Shown: positions 1 through 6,512 of the stretch, one piece after another
Position numbering within the stretch: the stretch's first letter is position 1
How the letters are laid out: each line of letters opens with the position of its first letter
Assembly: GCA_945873015.1 (NCBI GenBank)
Contig: CAMCBY010000119.1
Span: 1-9,513 of the forward strand
Direction: 5' to 3'
Length of the DNA: 9,513 nucleotides
From: Klebsiella pneumoniae
GTDB taxonomy: Bacteria > Pseudomonadota > Gammaproteobacteria > Ga0077536
The notes under the pieces: generated by a model
The model's input: the letters and a program-made list of their open reading frames with translations, nothing else
The model's database searches: none
Told to the model about the DNA's origin: nothing
Position numbers and translations under genes: made by a program

Positions 1-7
1 CCCGTGA

Positions 8-134
8 TGAACTTCGATAATTCGCGCCGCGATCGGCGTGCGAGACAAGGCGCGAGGAGGAGTAATAGCGGCGCTATTGCGACGACGAGCAACGCCGCAT
101 CGCACGTCGAGGGCAAGTGAATTATGAAGATTCA
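8..134. repeat. 127-bp imperfect palindromic intergenic element (REP/MITE-like)
   Basis: The element is symmetric about the GGC at 70-72, with two 62-nt halves. The centre is a perfect stem: AATAGC (64-69) against GCTATT (73-78). A second paired block is TCGGCGTGCGA (33-43) against TCGCACGTCGA (100-110), 10 of 11 matched. The outer ends TGAACTTCGATAATTC (8-23) and the reverse complement of 119-134 agree at 12 of 16 positions, including ATAATTC. It contains no plausible gene. Such long hairpin elements are often dispersed in intergenic regions of proteobacterial genomes, either as non-autonomous mobile elements or as REP-like sequences. The symmetry is seen directly; that it is repeated elsewhere in the genome is inference. 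Confidence 0.6.
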
Positions 135-186
135 CTGCGGGACAGCACACTAGACACGGCCTTTATTCACGCCTAACGGGGGAACA

Positions 187-567
187 ATGGATACACAGGG
201 GATACTCGCGCTCGAAGCGCGTCGCTACGCCGCCATGACCGCAAACGATCTGGACACGCTGGCGGCCTTGTTTCACGACGACATGATCTACACCCACTCC
301 TCGGGGGTGGTCGATAGCAAGGCCAGCTACATCGAAGCCCTGCGCAGCGGCCGCACCCGCTATCTCGAAGTCGAACAGCGCGAACAGAAGGTCACGCTGC
401 TCGGCGAGGTGGCACTGGTGGTAGGTGCCTCCCATATCGAAGTGGATGTGGTGCTCAACGGCGAGAAGGTCCACAAATCGCTGGACCTGCGTTCACTCTC
501 AGCATGGACCGCGACCGCGGCTGGTTGGCAGTTCATCGCCTGGCAGTCCTGCAGCGTGAAGTTCTGA
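187..567 (+). CDS. Nuclear transport factor 2 (SnoaL/DUF4440-like) family protein
   Basis: A 126-residue protein of the usual length for a single-domain NTF2-like alpha+beta cone fold. The N-terminal helix (residues 4-29) is followed by a motif around residues 35-55 (YTHSSGVVDSKASYIEALRSG) typical of the DUF4440/SnoaL-like group, then by the long strands of the sheet (about 59-125) ending in WQFIAWQSCSVKF. It has no signal peptide or membrane segment, so it is probably cytoplasmic. The family includes small ketosteroid-isomerase-like enzymes, polyketide cyclases and binding domains, so the fold does not fix a reaction. The ATG at 187 is preceded by a G-rich stretch (CGGGGGA, 177-183) that can act as ribosome binding site. 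It converges with the DUF35 gene and sits just after the palindromic element; no operon partner is visible. Family call is firm, function unknown. Confidence 0.85.
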   Translation: MDTQGILALEARRYAAMTANDLDTLAALFHDDMIYTHSSGVVDSKASYIEALRSGRTRYLEVEQREQKVTLLGEVALVVGASHIEVDVVLNGEKVHKSLDLRSLSAWTATAAGWQFIAWQSCSVKF

Positions 568-630
568 GCGTGCGGCTTGGCAGCTTCGGCAACGCCCTGG
601 AGCCTGACAGCCTCCGCACAGCGAAGTGGT

Positions 631-1053
631 TCAGCCTGCAGCGACAAACGCCGGCAGGGTGAGCCCCGCGTCGATGCGCTCGAATATCACGCGCACCGGC
701 AGCCCGAGCGCGAGCGTCGCCACCGCGCCGCGCCAGGGCGCGTGCATACGCACGCCATCTTCCAGCTCGACCGTCACCAGCGTGTAAGGCACCGCGCTCT
801 TGAAAGCGAGATGGAAAGGGTGATGAGCGATGGTCCAGCTCTCTACCGTGCCGACGCCGGCGCTCTCAAACCAGCTGACCTTCATGCTGTAACAGCCATC
901 GCACATCGGACGTGGATAGTGGCGCAGCTTGCCGCACTCGGCGCATTGCTGGAATACCAGGCGGTGTTCGCGCAGCGCATCCCAGTAGGGCTGCGATTCT
1001 TCGCTCGGTGTGGGTTGCGGCCGTGCCGGCAAGCTATCGATGTTCATGTTCAT
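631..1053 (-). CDS. DUF35 zinc-ribbon/OB-fold protein, partner of the thiolase-like protein
   Basis: A 140-residue protein. After an N-terminal helix (about 17-33) it has a rubredoxin-like zinc ribbon with two CxxC pairs, C37-C40 and C51-C54 (CAEC and CDGC), then an OB-fold from about residue 60 to 140 with WTIAHHPFHLAFKSAVPYTLVTVELEDG. This is the classic DUF35 layout (N-terminal rubredoxin-like ribbon plus C-terminal OB domain, proposed to bind acyl-CoA). Genes of this family normally lie beside a thiolase-fold gene, and their products form a complex, as with the ChsH2 DUF35 domain and Ltp2 in steroid side-chain removal. Here its ATG overlaps the thiolase stop as ATGA, which implies translational coupling and equimolar production. 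The start at 1053 was chosen because of that overlap; a second Met lies two codons in. Longer readings upstream run inside the thiolase gene and were rejected. Both zinc cysteine pairs are intact. Confidence 0.9.
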   Translation of the reverse strand: MNMNIDSLPARPQPTPSEESQPYWDALREHRLVFQQCAECGKLRHYPRPMCDGCYSMKVSWFESAGVGTVESWTIAHHPFHLAFKSAVPYTLVTVELEDGVRMHAPWRGAVATLALGLPVRVIFERIDAGLTLPAFVAAG

Positions 1054-2201
1054 GCGCGAGCCATGATGGCAATGCTGCCATCCCCCATGTCGCCATAGCC
1101 AGTCACAAGGCCGACACGCGCGCCTTGCACCTGTGCCGCGCCGGCCTCGCCGCGTAGTTGTCTGACCAGTTCGACAATGTGATTCAGTCCACCGATGTGC
1201 GCCTGCGAGAGCAGCCCGCCGTGAGTATTGGTCGGCAGCGCCCCATCGAGCCGCAAGGCGCCACTCGCCACGAACGGCCCGCCCTCGCCCCGCGCGCAAA
1301 AGCCTAACGCTTCGAGTTGTCTGATGACGACATAGGTGAAGCAGTCGTAGATCTCGGCAACATCAATATCGTCATGATTGACGCCCGCCATCGCGAACGC
1401 ACGCGGGGCGGCCTTGTCGAGACCAATGTGAATGAGATCCGCACGCTGGGTAATCGCGCTCGGCGAATCCGGGTGTCCCTCAGCAATGCCGAGCACCGCC
1501 ACCGGCGGCTGGCGCAGATCCCGCGCGCAGTCCGCACGCGAGACCACCACCGCCGCGCCGCCGTCACTTTCGAGACTGCAGTCGAACAGGCGGAACGGGT
1601 CGGCAATCATGCGCGAGGCCTGGTGGTCTTCGATGCTCATCGGTTTGGTCATCATCGCGCGGCCGTTCAATATCGCGTGCTGGCGCGTGGTGACCGCGAC
1701 CTCGGCGAAATGCCGCGACGTCGTGCTATAGAGTTCCATGTGGCGGCGCGCCATCGGCGCGTAGAGTTGTGCCGGCGCGAAGGCGCCTATTGGCAATTCG
1801 AATTCACCGACCGCGCGGAACTGCGGCGCCTCTTCCATAAGTGAGGAAATGCGTCCACCGGAAGAACCATTACGCGCAAGCGGAATCAACACATGACGAC
1901 AGATGCCACTCGAGACCGCCGCCAGCGCGCATTGCACGGCCGCTATCGGGCTCGCGCCGCCCATCGGCGTATGCGCCGAAAAGCGCAGGTCTTCGATACC
2001 GAAGTTGGTGATGTAATCCTCCGCCACCGTGCCCAGACCCGCGTAGGGGATCAGGCCATCGATGTCTTTCGGTGTCAGGCCGGCATCCGTGATAGCTGCC
2101 AGCGACGCTTCAAGGTGTAAGGCCAGCACACTCTTGCCCGACACTTTCGAATAGCGCGTCTCACCGACGCCGCTGATCACACCGCTGCGATGAAGGCTCA
2201 T
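1050..2201 (-). CDS. Thiolase-fold protein lacking the catalytic cysteines (lipid-transfer/retro-aldolase-like)
   Basis: A 383-residue protein of the thiolase superfamily, SCP2-thiolase/lipid-transfer branch. It begins with the usual first strand (SGVISGVGETRYSKVSGKS, residues 6-24) and ends with GLVTGYGDMGDGSIAIMARA. Landmarks are SLESDGGAAVVVSRAD (209-224), EIYDCF (283-288, where SCP2-type thiolases have HDCF), and NTHGGLLSQAHIGGLNH (325-341), whose H335 matches the GHP histidine region. At the place of the nucleophilic cysteine there is HTPMGGAS (77-84), and the C-terminal CxGG motif is replaced by GDMGDG (370-375), so classical thiolysis or Claisen chemistry is unlikely. Thiolase-fold partners of DUF35 proteins that use other residues are known as retro-aldolases (Ltp2 of steroid catabolism). 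The ATG at 2201 aligns with the family start; a GTG at 2285 would add 28 unlike residues. Family is sure; substrate and reaction are inference. Confidence 0.87.
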   Translation of the reverse strand: MSLHRSGVISGVGETRYSKVSGKSVLALHLEASLAAITDAGLTPKDIDGLIPYAGLGTVAEDYITNFGIEDLRFSAHTPMGGASPIAAVQCALAAVSSGICRHVLIPLARNGSSGGRISSLMEEAPQFRAVGEFELPIGAFAPAQLYAPMARRHMELYSTTSRHFAEVAVTTRQHAILNGRAMMTKPMSIEDHQASRMIADPFRLFDCSLESDGGAAVVVSRADCARDLRQPPVAVLGIAEGHPDSPSAITQRADLIHIGLDKAAPRAFAMAGVNHDDIDVAEIYDCFTYVVIRQLEALGFCARGEGGPFVASGALRLDGALPTNTHGGLLSQAHIGGLNHIVELVRQLRGEAGAAQVQGARVGLVTGYGDMGDGSIAIMARA

Positions 2202-2233
2202 GGGTGTCGTTGATTCCACAGGTTGAGGCCTGC

Positions 2234-2262
2234 AAGCTAGCTTTCGTGCCGGCAAAAGACAA
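2234..2262 (-). promoter_or_regulatory. Weak possible sigma70-type promoter for the thiolase-DUF35 pair
   Basis: Read on the minus strand, TTGTCT (2262-2257) and TAGCTT (2239-2234) are separated by 17 nt, matching the -35 and -10 consensus at 4 and 3 of 6 positions. A transcription start would fall about 25 nt before the thiolase ATG. The -10 overlaps a perfect 10-bp palindrome, AAGCTAGCTT (2234-2243), which could bind a dimeric regulator. This lies in the 93-nt gap after mxaL, the largest gap in this gene series, where a separate promoter would be expected. The match is modest and could be chance. Confidence 0.25.
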
Positions 2263-2294
2263 GCCTGGCCGCGCGCTACCCGCACCGCAACCGT

Positions 2295-3221
2295 CTATAA
2301 ACTGTTTGGCGCCTTGGTGTGAAATCTGCGCAGCAATGAGGTGCTGAGCGCCAGCAGCGCAGCGAGCGCAATGAGCCAGCGAATATCGGTGGGCTGGGTC
2401 TTGGGGATGGCCAAGGCCTTGCCTTTCATGGCGTGCAACAGCGCGTCGCTGTCATCGAGGCGCAGATAATCGAGCCCGGTCTCCTGCGCGAGCGCGCGCA
2501 GATAGTCTTCTTTCAACGACGACAGATGTTCGGTGCCACCCGGCGCCGCCGCTACCCCTTCGCGTTGCTGCTGTTCGGCACGAAAGGTATCGACCTGCAT
2601 GACGTCCTCGGCCTGCCAGTAGCCTTGCTGTTTGCCTTCGGCGTCGAACTTCGGGATCGGCACCGGCAGCGCACCGCCCACCCCGATCAGCAGGCCGCGT
2701 ACCGCACCGACCTCACCGCTGAAGCCCGGTTTGACATCGGGATTCAAGGGCGGCGCTTCGTGACCATCGGTCAAAAACACCAGACGCGTAGTAGCGCTCA
2801 AAGCACGCAATAACTCGAGACTGCGGAACACGCCCTTGGCCACTTCGCTGCGCTCCTCCCAGGTCATGCGCCAGTCGATGCTGGCAAGCATGGTCGACAG
2901 TTCCTGGAAATTTGCGCACAGCTCTATCGGCGTCAACATGAGAAAGGCACGGTGACCGGTGAACAGCGCGATGCCGACCTCGCTCCCACAGGGCAGGCCC
3001 TTGAGTGCTTCGAGCGCCCGTTGTTTGGCGAACTCGAGGCGCGCAAGCGGGGCCGCTTCTGATCCGACATCTGCCGTGTTCATGCTCTGGCTGATATCGA
3101 ATACCAGCACGTAGCGGTAACTCGCACGTTTTAACGGCACACTCGGCGCGACCAGCGTGGCGCTCATCAGGACGGCCGCCAACAGCAATAACAGCACCTG
3201 CGGATGGCGCCGCAGCGTCAC
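2295..3221 (-). CDS. mxaL: MxaL-like membrane-anchored von Willebrand factor A protein
   Basis: A 308-residue protein with an N-terminal membrane segment (about 7-24), a VWA domain (about 36-200) and a C-terminal membrane helix (about 281-297) followed by a short basic tail. Metal-site residues are visible: D42-x-S44-x-S46 (DISQS) and D152 in LTDGHE; the third position, usually Thr, appears to be Ser (S125 in RSEVAKG). Length, two-helix layout and position directly after a MxaK-like gene match MxaL, one of the proteins needed in methylotrophs to mature PQQ methanol dehydrogenase, probably for calcium insertion in the periplasm. The start is GTG at 3221, overlapping the mxaK stop by 4 nt (GTGA), with GGAAGG about 8 nt upstream as ribosome binding site. 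An alternative name would be BatA/BatB-like VWA protein. Family is certain; the mxaL assignment rests mostly on gene order. Confidence 0.82.
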   Translation of the reverse strand: MTLRRHPQVLLLLLAAVLMSATLVAPSVPLKRASYRYVLVFDISQSMNTADVGSEAAPLARLEFAKQRALEALKGLPCGSEVGIALFTGHRAFLMLTPIELCANFQELSTMLASIDWRMTWEERSEVAKGVFRSLELLRALSATTRLVFLTDGHEAPPLNPDVKPGFSGEVGAVRGLLIGVGGALPVPIPKFDAEGKQQGYWQAEDVMQVDTFRAEQQQREGVAAAPGGTEHLSSLKEDYLRALAQETGLDYLRLDDSDALLHAMKGKALAIPKTQPTDIRWLIALAALLALSTSLLRRFHTKAPNSL

Positions 3222-3763
3222 GGCAAGGCACCTTCCGGATCGACCGAATTAATGGTGCGCACCGGGCTGCGCCGCCCTTCCACGTTCATGACTTTCTGCT
3301 CGCCGATGTCGGGCGACAATCTGAGGGCGCGTTCCAGGTTGTAGCGAGCGTCCCAGTGTTGCTCATCAATGCGCAGCAGATCGCGATAGCTGGTCTTGGC
3401 GAGTTCGAGCAGGGGCAGCGCGCGATCGGCATCCTGGTGGAGATCGATAGTGGCGGCTTCGTCGAGATAGGTGTTACCCATGTTGTACAGCGCAGCCACC
3501 CGCAGCGCCGGATCGTGACTGCGCTCGAGTTTGCTGTAGAGCACGCGCGCGTCTTGAAACTTGCCGGCCTGCTGCAGCCCATAGGCCTGCGCAAAGCGGC
3601 CAAGGTCACCACCCACGCGCGCGGCCCGCGCGTAATCCCCCTGCACGAGCGCATCATTGTAATCACGCTGCGCGAACCATCGCAGCACCTCGCGTGCGAG
3701 GCCGGCGCCGCTCAACAGCAGTAGCGCGACCAGCATTACACTGAGCGATTTCTTCAGCGCCAT
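3218..3763 (-). CDS. mxaK: MxaK-like TPR-type membrane protein
   Basis: A 181-residue protein with an N-terminal signal anchor (about 5-23) and a soluble part rich in paired helices. The segments at 35-60, 61-80, 87-105 and 116-150 (ALYNMGNTYLDEA, RALPLLELAKTSYRDLLR, WDARYNLERALRL) read as degenerate tetratricopeptide repeats. The motif ARYNLERALRLSP close to the C-terminus is characteristic of the MxaK-like and BatE-like helper proteins lying between two VWA genes. It probably sits on the periplasmic face as a scaffold between MxaC and MxaL. The ATG at 3763 overlaps the mxaC stop by 10 nt and has a ribosome binding site GCGAGGT some 7 nt upstream. The C-terminal 30 residues look unstructured. 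The biochemical role of MxaK is not established. Confidence 0.8.
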   Translation of the reverse strand: MALKKSLSVMLVALLLLSGAGLAREVLRWFAQRDYNDALVQGDYARAARVGGDLGRFAQAYGLQQAGKFQDARVLYSKLERSHDPALRVAALYNMGNTYLDEAATIDLHQDADRALPLLELAKTSYRDLLRIDEQHWDARYNLERALRLSPDIGEQKVMNVEGRRSPVRTINSVDPEGALP

Positions 3764-4755
3764 CGTTGTACCTCGCCGAATCTGGCTGCGAGCAGCACCG
3801 TCAGCAGCCCCAGCGCAAGTGCGTAGCAGCGACCAGACAAGTCGCGGCGCGGAATCACGTCCTGATAGCGGATGGGCAGATTCTGCAGCTTGTTTACTTG
3901 CGCAATTGCTTCACGCAGAGCATTGGGGTTCTCGGCCGAGTAGGCGCGATAGGGCAGACCGGTGCCGGCAAAAAACTGGTGCACGAGTTGTTCAGGCGCT
4001 ATCTGACGCGCGGTATCGGAACTCATTTCGGTGTCGAGGCCGGGACTGAACTGCGCTCGCAGATAGAACCAGTACAAAGACACACGATATTTGCGCAGCA
4101 GATTTCTGATCTCGTCCTGCACGGGTATGGTCAAGGTCGCCGCGCCATCGGACACCAGCATCACGACCCGCGAGCCGGTAAACGGTTTGTCTTTAAAATA
4201 TTCGAGCGAACGGATAAGGCCGGTACCGAGATCGGTCGAGGCCAGACCGCGCTCGATGGCGCCGGCGGCGATGGCGGCTTGAATCGCATTCTGTTTGTCA
4301 GTCAGCGCCAGCACCGGGATGGGATTGCCGCTGAACACGAACAAAGCAAACATGTCCTGCGGCCGTTGCGCAGCGAACTCGGCAAGCATACGTCGCGCGA
4401 CCTGGCCCTTGGAGGTATAGGTGCCCCATTTGCTGACTCGCGAGCGGTGCTCGTTGCCGGTCACGAACGGTGTGTCCATGCTGCCGCTACTGTCGAGCAG
4501 CATCACGGTGTGCGCGCCGCGACCGATACGGTCCACCGATTCTGCAGCGCGAAACAATCCGCTCACGCCAAGCACGAGGGCGACGATACAAGCGGCCGCC
4601 ACCAGCCGCAGCACCCCATCGACAACATTGGACAAGCCATCGGCCGGCAACATCGCGAGTGAGGGATAAGCCACTGCATGCTGGCCATGCCGCATGAATG
4701 GCAGCAATGCGAGCGGCAGCAAAACCAGGCCCCAGGGTGCGGCGAGCCCCACCAT
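3754..4755 (-). CDS. mxaC: MxaC-like membrane von Willebrand factor A protein
   Basis: A 333-residue protein with two N-terminal membrane helices (about 4-22 and 46-67), a VWA domain (about 81-270) and a C-terminal helix (about 308-325), the BatA/MxaC layout. The metal-ion-dependent adhesion site is complete: D88-x-S90-x-S92 (DSSGS), T174 in STDLGTG and D203 in VSDGAA. The segment VIPRRDLSGRCYALALG before the last helix fits MxaC. In methylotrophs MxaC belongs with MxaA, K and L to the group required for an active, calcium-loaded methanol dehydrogenase. I chose the ATG at 4755 because it overlaps the mxaA stop as TGATG, a standard coupling arrangement; a TTG at 4782 would add nine residues and lies inside mxaA. 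The protein is probably in the inner membrane with the VWA domain in the periplasm. Confidence 0.87.
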   Translation of the reverse strand: MVGLAAPWGLVLLPLALLPFMRHGQHAVAYPSLAMLPADGLSNVVDGVLRLVAAACIVALVLGVSGLFRAAESVDRIGRGAHTVMLLDSSGSMDTPFVTGNEHRSRVSKWGTYTSKGQVARRMLAEFAAQRPQDMFALFVFSGNPIPVLALTDKQNAIQAAIAAGAIERGLASTDLGTGLIRSLEYFKDKPFTGSRVVMLVSDGAATLTIPVQDEIRNLLRKYRVSLYWFYLRAQFSPGLDTEMSSDTARQIAPEQLVHQFFAGTGLPYRAYSAENPNALREAIAQVNKLQNLPIRYQDVIPRRDLSGRCYALALGLLTVLLAARFGEVQRWR

Positions 4756-5675
4756 CAGCGCACACCACGCTCGAGGTCGCAACAGCGCCGCACCAGGGCC
4801 GTGAGTTCCTGTGCGGAATATCGCGGTGCCGACGCAGCGCTCGACGCGCTAAAAAAATAGTCGCGCGAGCGCGTATAAAACTCCATCACGGGTTCGCGCA
4901 TCGCGGTAAAAGCTGCATGCTCGACAAAAAACGCGGGCAGGGTGTCGCGAAATACCGTCCGTCCGGCGGTTTCGTTAAACGCGCGATGCACGGCACGCAA
5001 CGCCGCCTCATAGTCCTGGTCCTGCCAGCCGCGCCGCGCGGCCGCGCGTAGCGTCGCCTGCGCAACCCGAAACGGGCGTGCGGTTCGCGACCACGGCAGG
5101 CCGCCGTGAAGATAACCAAGCAAAAGTGCCGATACACACAAGGCCACTGCGAAAAACCACGGGCGCTTCGTATCGAAACCGAGCGGCGTTGGCGCCTGCG
5201 CCGGCTGTGTGTCGTTATCTGTGCTGCCTCGCAACGGCGCAACACTTATACGTGTGGCCGGTATCAGCGCTTTTAAGCTCTCTTTGTTGTCGCCATACAG
5301 CAGCTCGTGATGAGGCACCGCAATCGACGCCGCCTCGGTGCCGACATTCACCACCTGGTAGGTGAATCGAATCTCGTAACGGGTGGCCTGTGGGCCCGGC
5401 TCGACCGTCACCTGCGGCGTTTCGAGTGCGAGCCATTCCGACAGGCGGCCCGCTGCCGGCAGCGCCTGACTGCTGAGCACGTACGGGGCGCGCAACTGCA
5501 GGCTGACGATGCGCGTGAATTTATCGCCGATGTGATAACCGAAAGTGCGCGGCTGGCGGATGTCGAGTTGCTCGATCACGCGCTCGTCTGCTGCCGTGCC
5601 GGCCGTTGCCCATGTCAACGCCAAGGTCGTGAACACGGCCAGCGTCAAGAGCTGCAGGGGGCGGCGCTCAGTCAT
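4755..5675 (-). CDS. mxaA: MxaA-like exported, membrane-anchored methanol dehydrogenase maturation protein
   Basis: A 306-residue protein with a signal peptide (about 1-29, hydrophobic core LLTLAVFTTLALTW and a likely cut after GTAA), a periplasmic beta-rich domain (about 30-150), a linker rich in Pro, Ala and Thr (150-167), a membrane helix (about 172-190) and a cytoplasmic helical domain (about 200-306). The start of the mature part, LDIRQPRTFGYHIGD (37-51), and the tail motif ALRAVHRAFNETAGRTVF (225-242) with EFYTRSRDYFF are what I recognise as MxaA. The overall plan (immunoglobulin-like periplasmic part, one helix, cytoplasmic helices) resembles BatD. MxaA is needed for an active calcium-containing methanol dehydrogenase in Methylobacterium. 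The ATG at 5675 overlaps the mxaS stop by 8 nt; there is no clear Shine-Dalgarno sequence, so translation is probably coupled. Confidence 0.86.
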   Translation of the reverse strand: MTERRPLQLLTLAVFTTLALTWATAGTAADERVIEQLDIRQPRTFGYHIGDKFTRIVSLQLRAPYVLSSQALPAAGRLSEWLALETPQVTVEPGPQATRYEIRFTYQVVNVGTEAASIAVPHHELLYGDNKESLKALIPATRISVAPLRGSTDNDTQPAQAPTPLGFDTKRPWFFAVALCVSALLLGYLHGGLPWSRTARPFRVAQATLRAAARRGWQDQDYEAALRAVHRAFNETAGRTVFRDTLPAFFVEHAAFTAMREPVMEFYTRSRDYFFSASSAASAPRYSAQELTALVRRCCDLERGVR

Positions 5676-6510
5676 AGAAATACTGGCTCATACGATCGGC
5701 ATCGAAGCCATCTTCCAATACCAGCGGCAGGCGGCCGAAACGCGCGCAACTCGCCTGCAACTGCGCGAGTCGCGCTTCGAACGCCTGTTGAATGCGGCGT
5801 TTCAAGGTCGGGCGCATCAACAGCAGGCGACTGCGCTGAGTCTCGGCGTCCACCACACGCACCAGACCGTAGCGCGGCAACTGCTCGCACTCCTGTCTGT
5901 CCCACAGCACGACCGGCACCACGTCGTGATAGGCGAGCGATTCCAGCACGGCTTCCAGCAGCGCCGGCGGCCAAAAAAAATCCGACACCAGGAATACCAG
6001 CGCGCGGCGCGGCCCGAGCAGTTCGGCGGCTTTCAGCATGCCTTGCGCATCGCGGCCGTTCGGCATTTCGCTACGCAGCGCGTCGGCCAGCGCATGACCA
6101 GCGCCTCGGTTCATGGTGGCCGGCAACAGCCACGGCTCACGCTCGTCGTCGGCGCAGCCGACGAATCCGAAACGATCGCCCATGCGATAGGCGGAGTAAC
6201 TCAAGGACGCCACCAACTCGGCCAGCACCGCGTTCTTGGCATGCGCGCCGACCACCCCCATCGAGGCGGAAAGATCAGCCAGCACATACACCGCGATGGT
6301 GCTGGTCTGGCTGTAGATACGCACCTGCAACTGCTCGAAAGGATCGCGCAGACTGGCGTGGATGTCGAAACGACGCGGGTCGGGCGCATTGAGCAGCGAG
6401 GCATGGTTGCGAAAACGCAATCCACCCCCCTGTTGGCGACTCGCATGCGCACCGGGAAAATGGCTGGTAGCACGCCAGTCGATACGGTAATGGACTTCAG
6501 CCGGGTTCAT
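5668..6510 (-). CDS. mxaS: MxaS-like DUF58 protein
   Basis: A 280-residue protein without membrane segments. It has the DUF58 signature around residues 45-66, DPRRFDIHASLRDPFEQLQVRIYSQ, a divergent form of the family's conserved motif, followed by a VWA-like half that keeps D79-x-S81-x-S83 (DLSAS) and an Asp in FLVSDFFW (D177). DUF58 proteins are encoded next to MoxR ATPases almost everywhere and are thought to be their substrates or adaptors. In methanol dehydrogenase clusters this gene is mxaS. It probably links the cytoplasmic ATPase to the membrane proteins MxaA, C, K and L. The ATG at 6510 lies 2 nt after the mxaR stop with only a distant AAGGTGG upstream, so it likely depends on translational coupling. 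The end overlaps mxaA. Confidence 0.87.
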   Translation of the reverse strand: MNPAEVHYRIDWRATSHFPGAHASRQQGGGLRFRNHASLLNAPDPRRFDIHASLRDPFEQLQVRIYSQTSTIAVYVLADLSASMGVVGAHAKNAVLAELVASLSYSAYRMGDRFGFVGCADDEREPWLLPATMNRGAGHALADALRSEMPNGRDAQGMLKAAELLGPRRALVFLVSDFFWPPALLEAVLESLAYHDVVPVVLWDRQECEQLPRYGLVRVVDAETQRSRLLLMRPTLKRRIQQAFEARLAQLQASCARFGRLPLVLEDGFDADRMSQYFYD

Positions 6511-6512
6511 CT

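Noticed and set aside
568..630. Bidirectional terminator between the convergent NTF2-like and DUF35 genes
   Set aside because: Only a 4-bp stem (GGAG/CTCC) could be drawn and there is no T-run on either strand.
1054..1299. N-terminal extension of the DUF35 protein to 222 residues
   Set aside because: The extension is Arg- and Trp-rich, lies wholly inside the thiolase gene in another frame, and the DUF35 family starts near the ATGA overlap at 1053.
4756..4782. TTG start for mxaC, nine codons upstream
   Set aside because: A rare start codon inside mxaA with no better ribosome binding site; the TGATG junction at 4755 is the simpler choice.
5307..6392. Long open frame on the plus strand opposite mxaA and mxaS
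   Set aside because: Its translation is Arg-, Ala- and His-rich low-information sequence with no family resemblance or ribosome binding site, and it is antisense to two recognisable genes. It follows from the high GC content.
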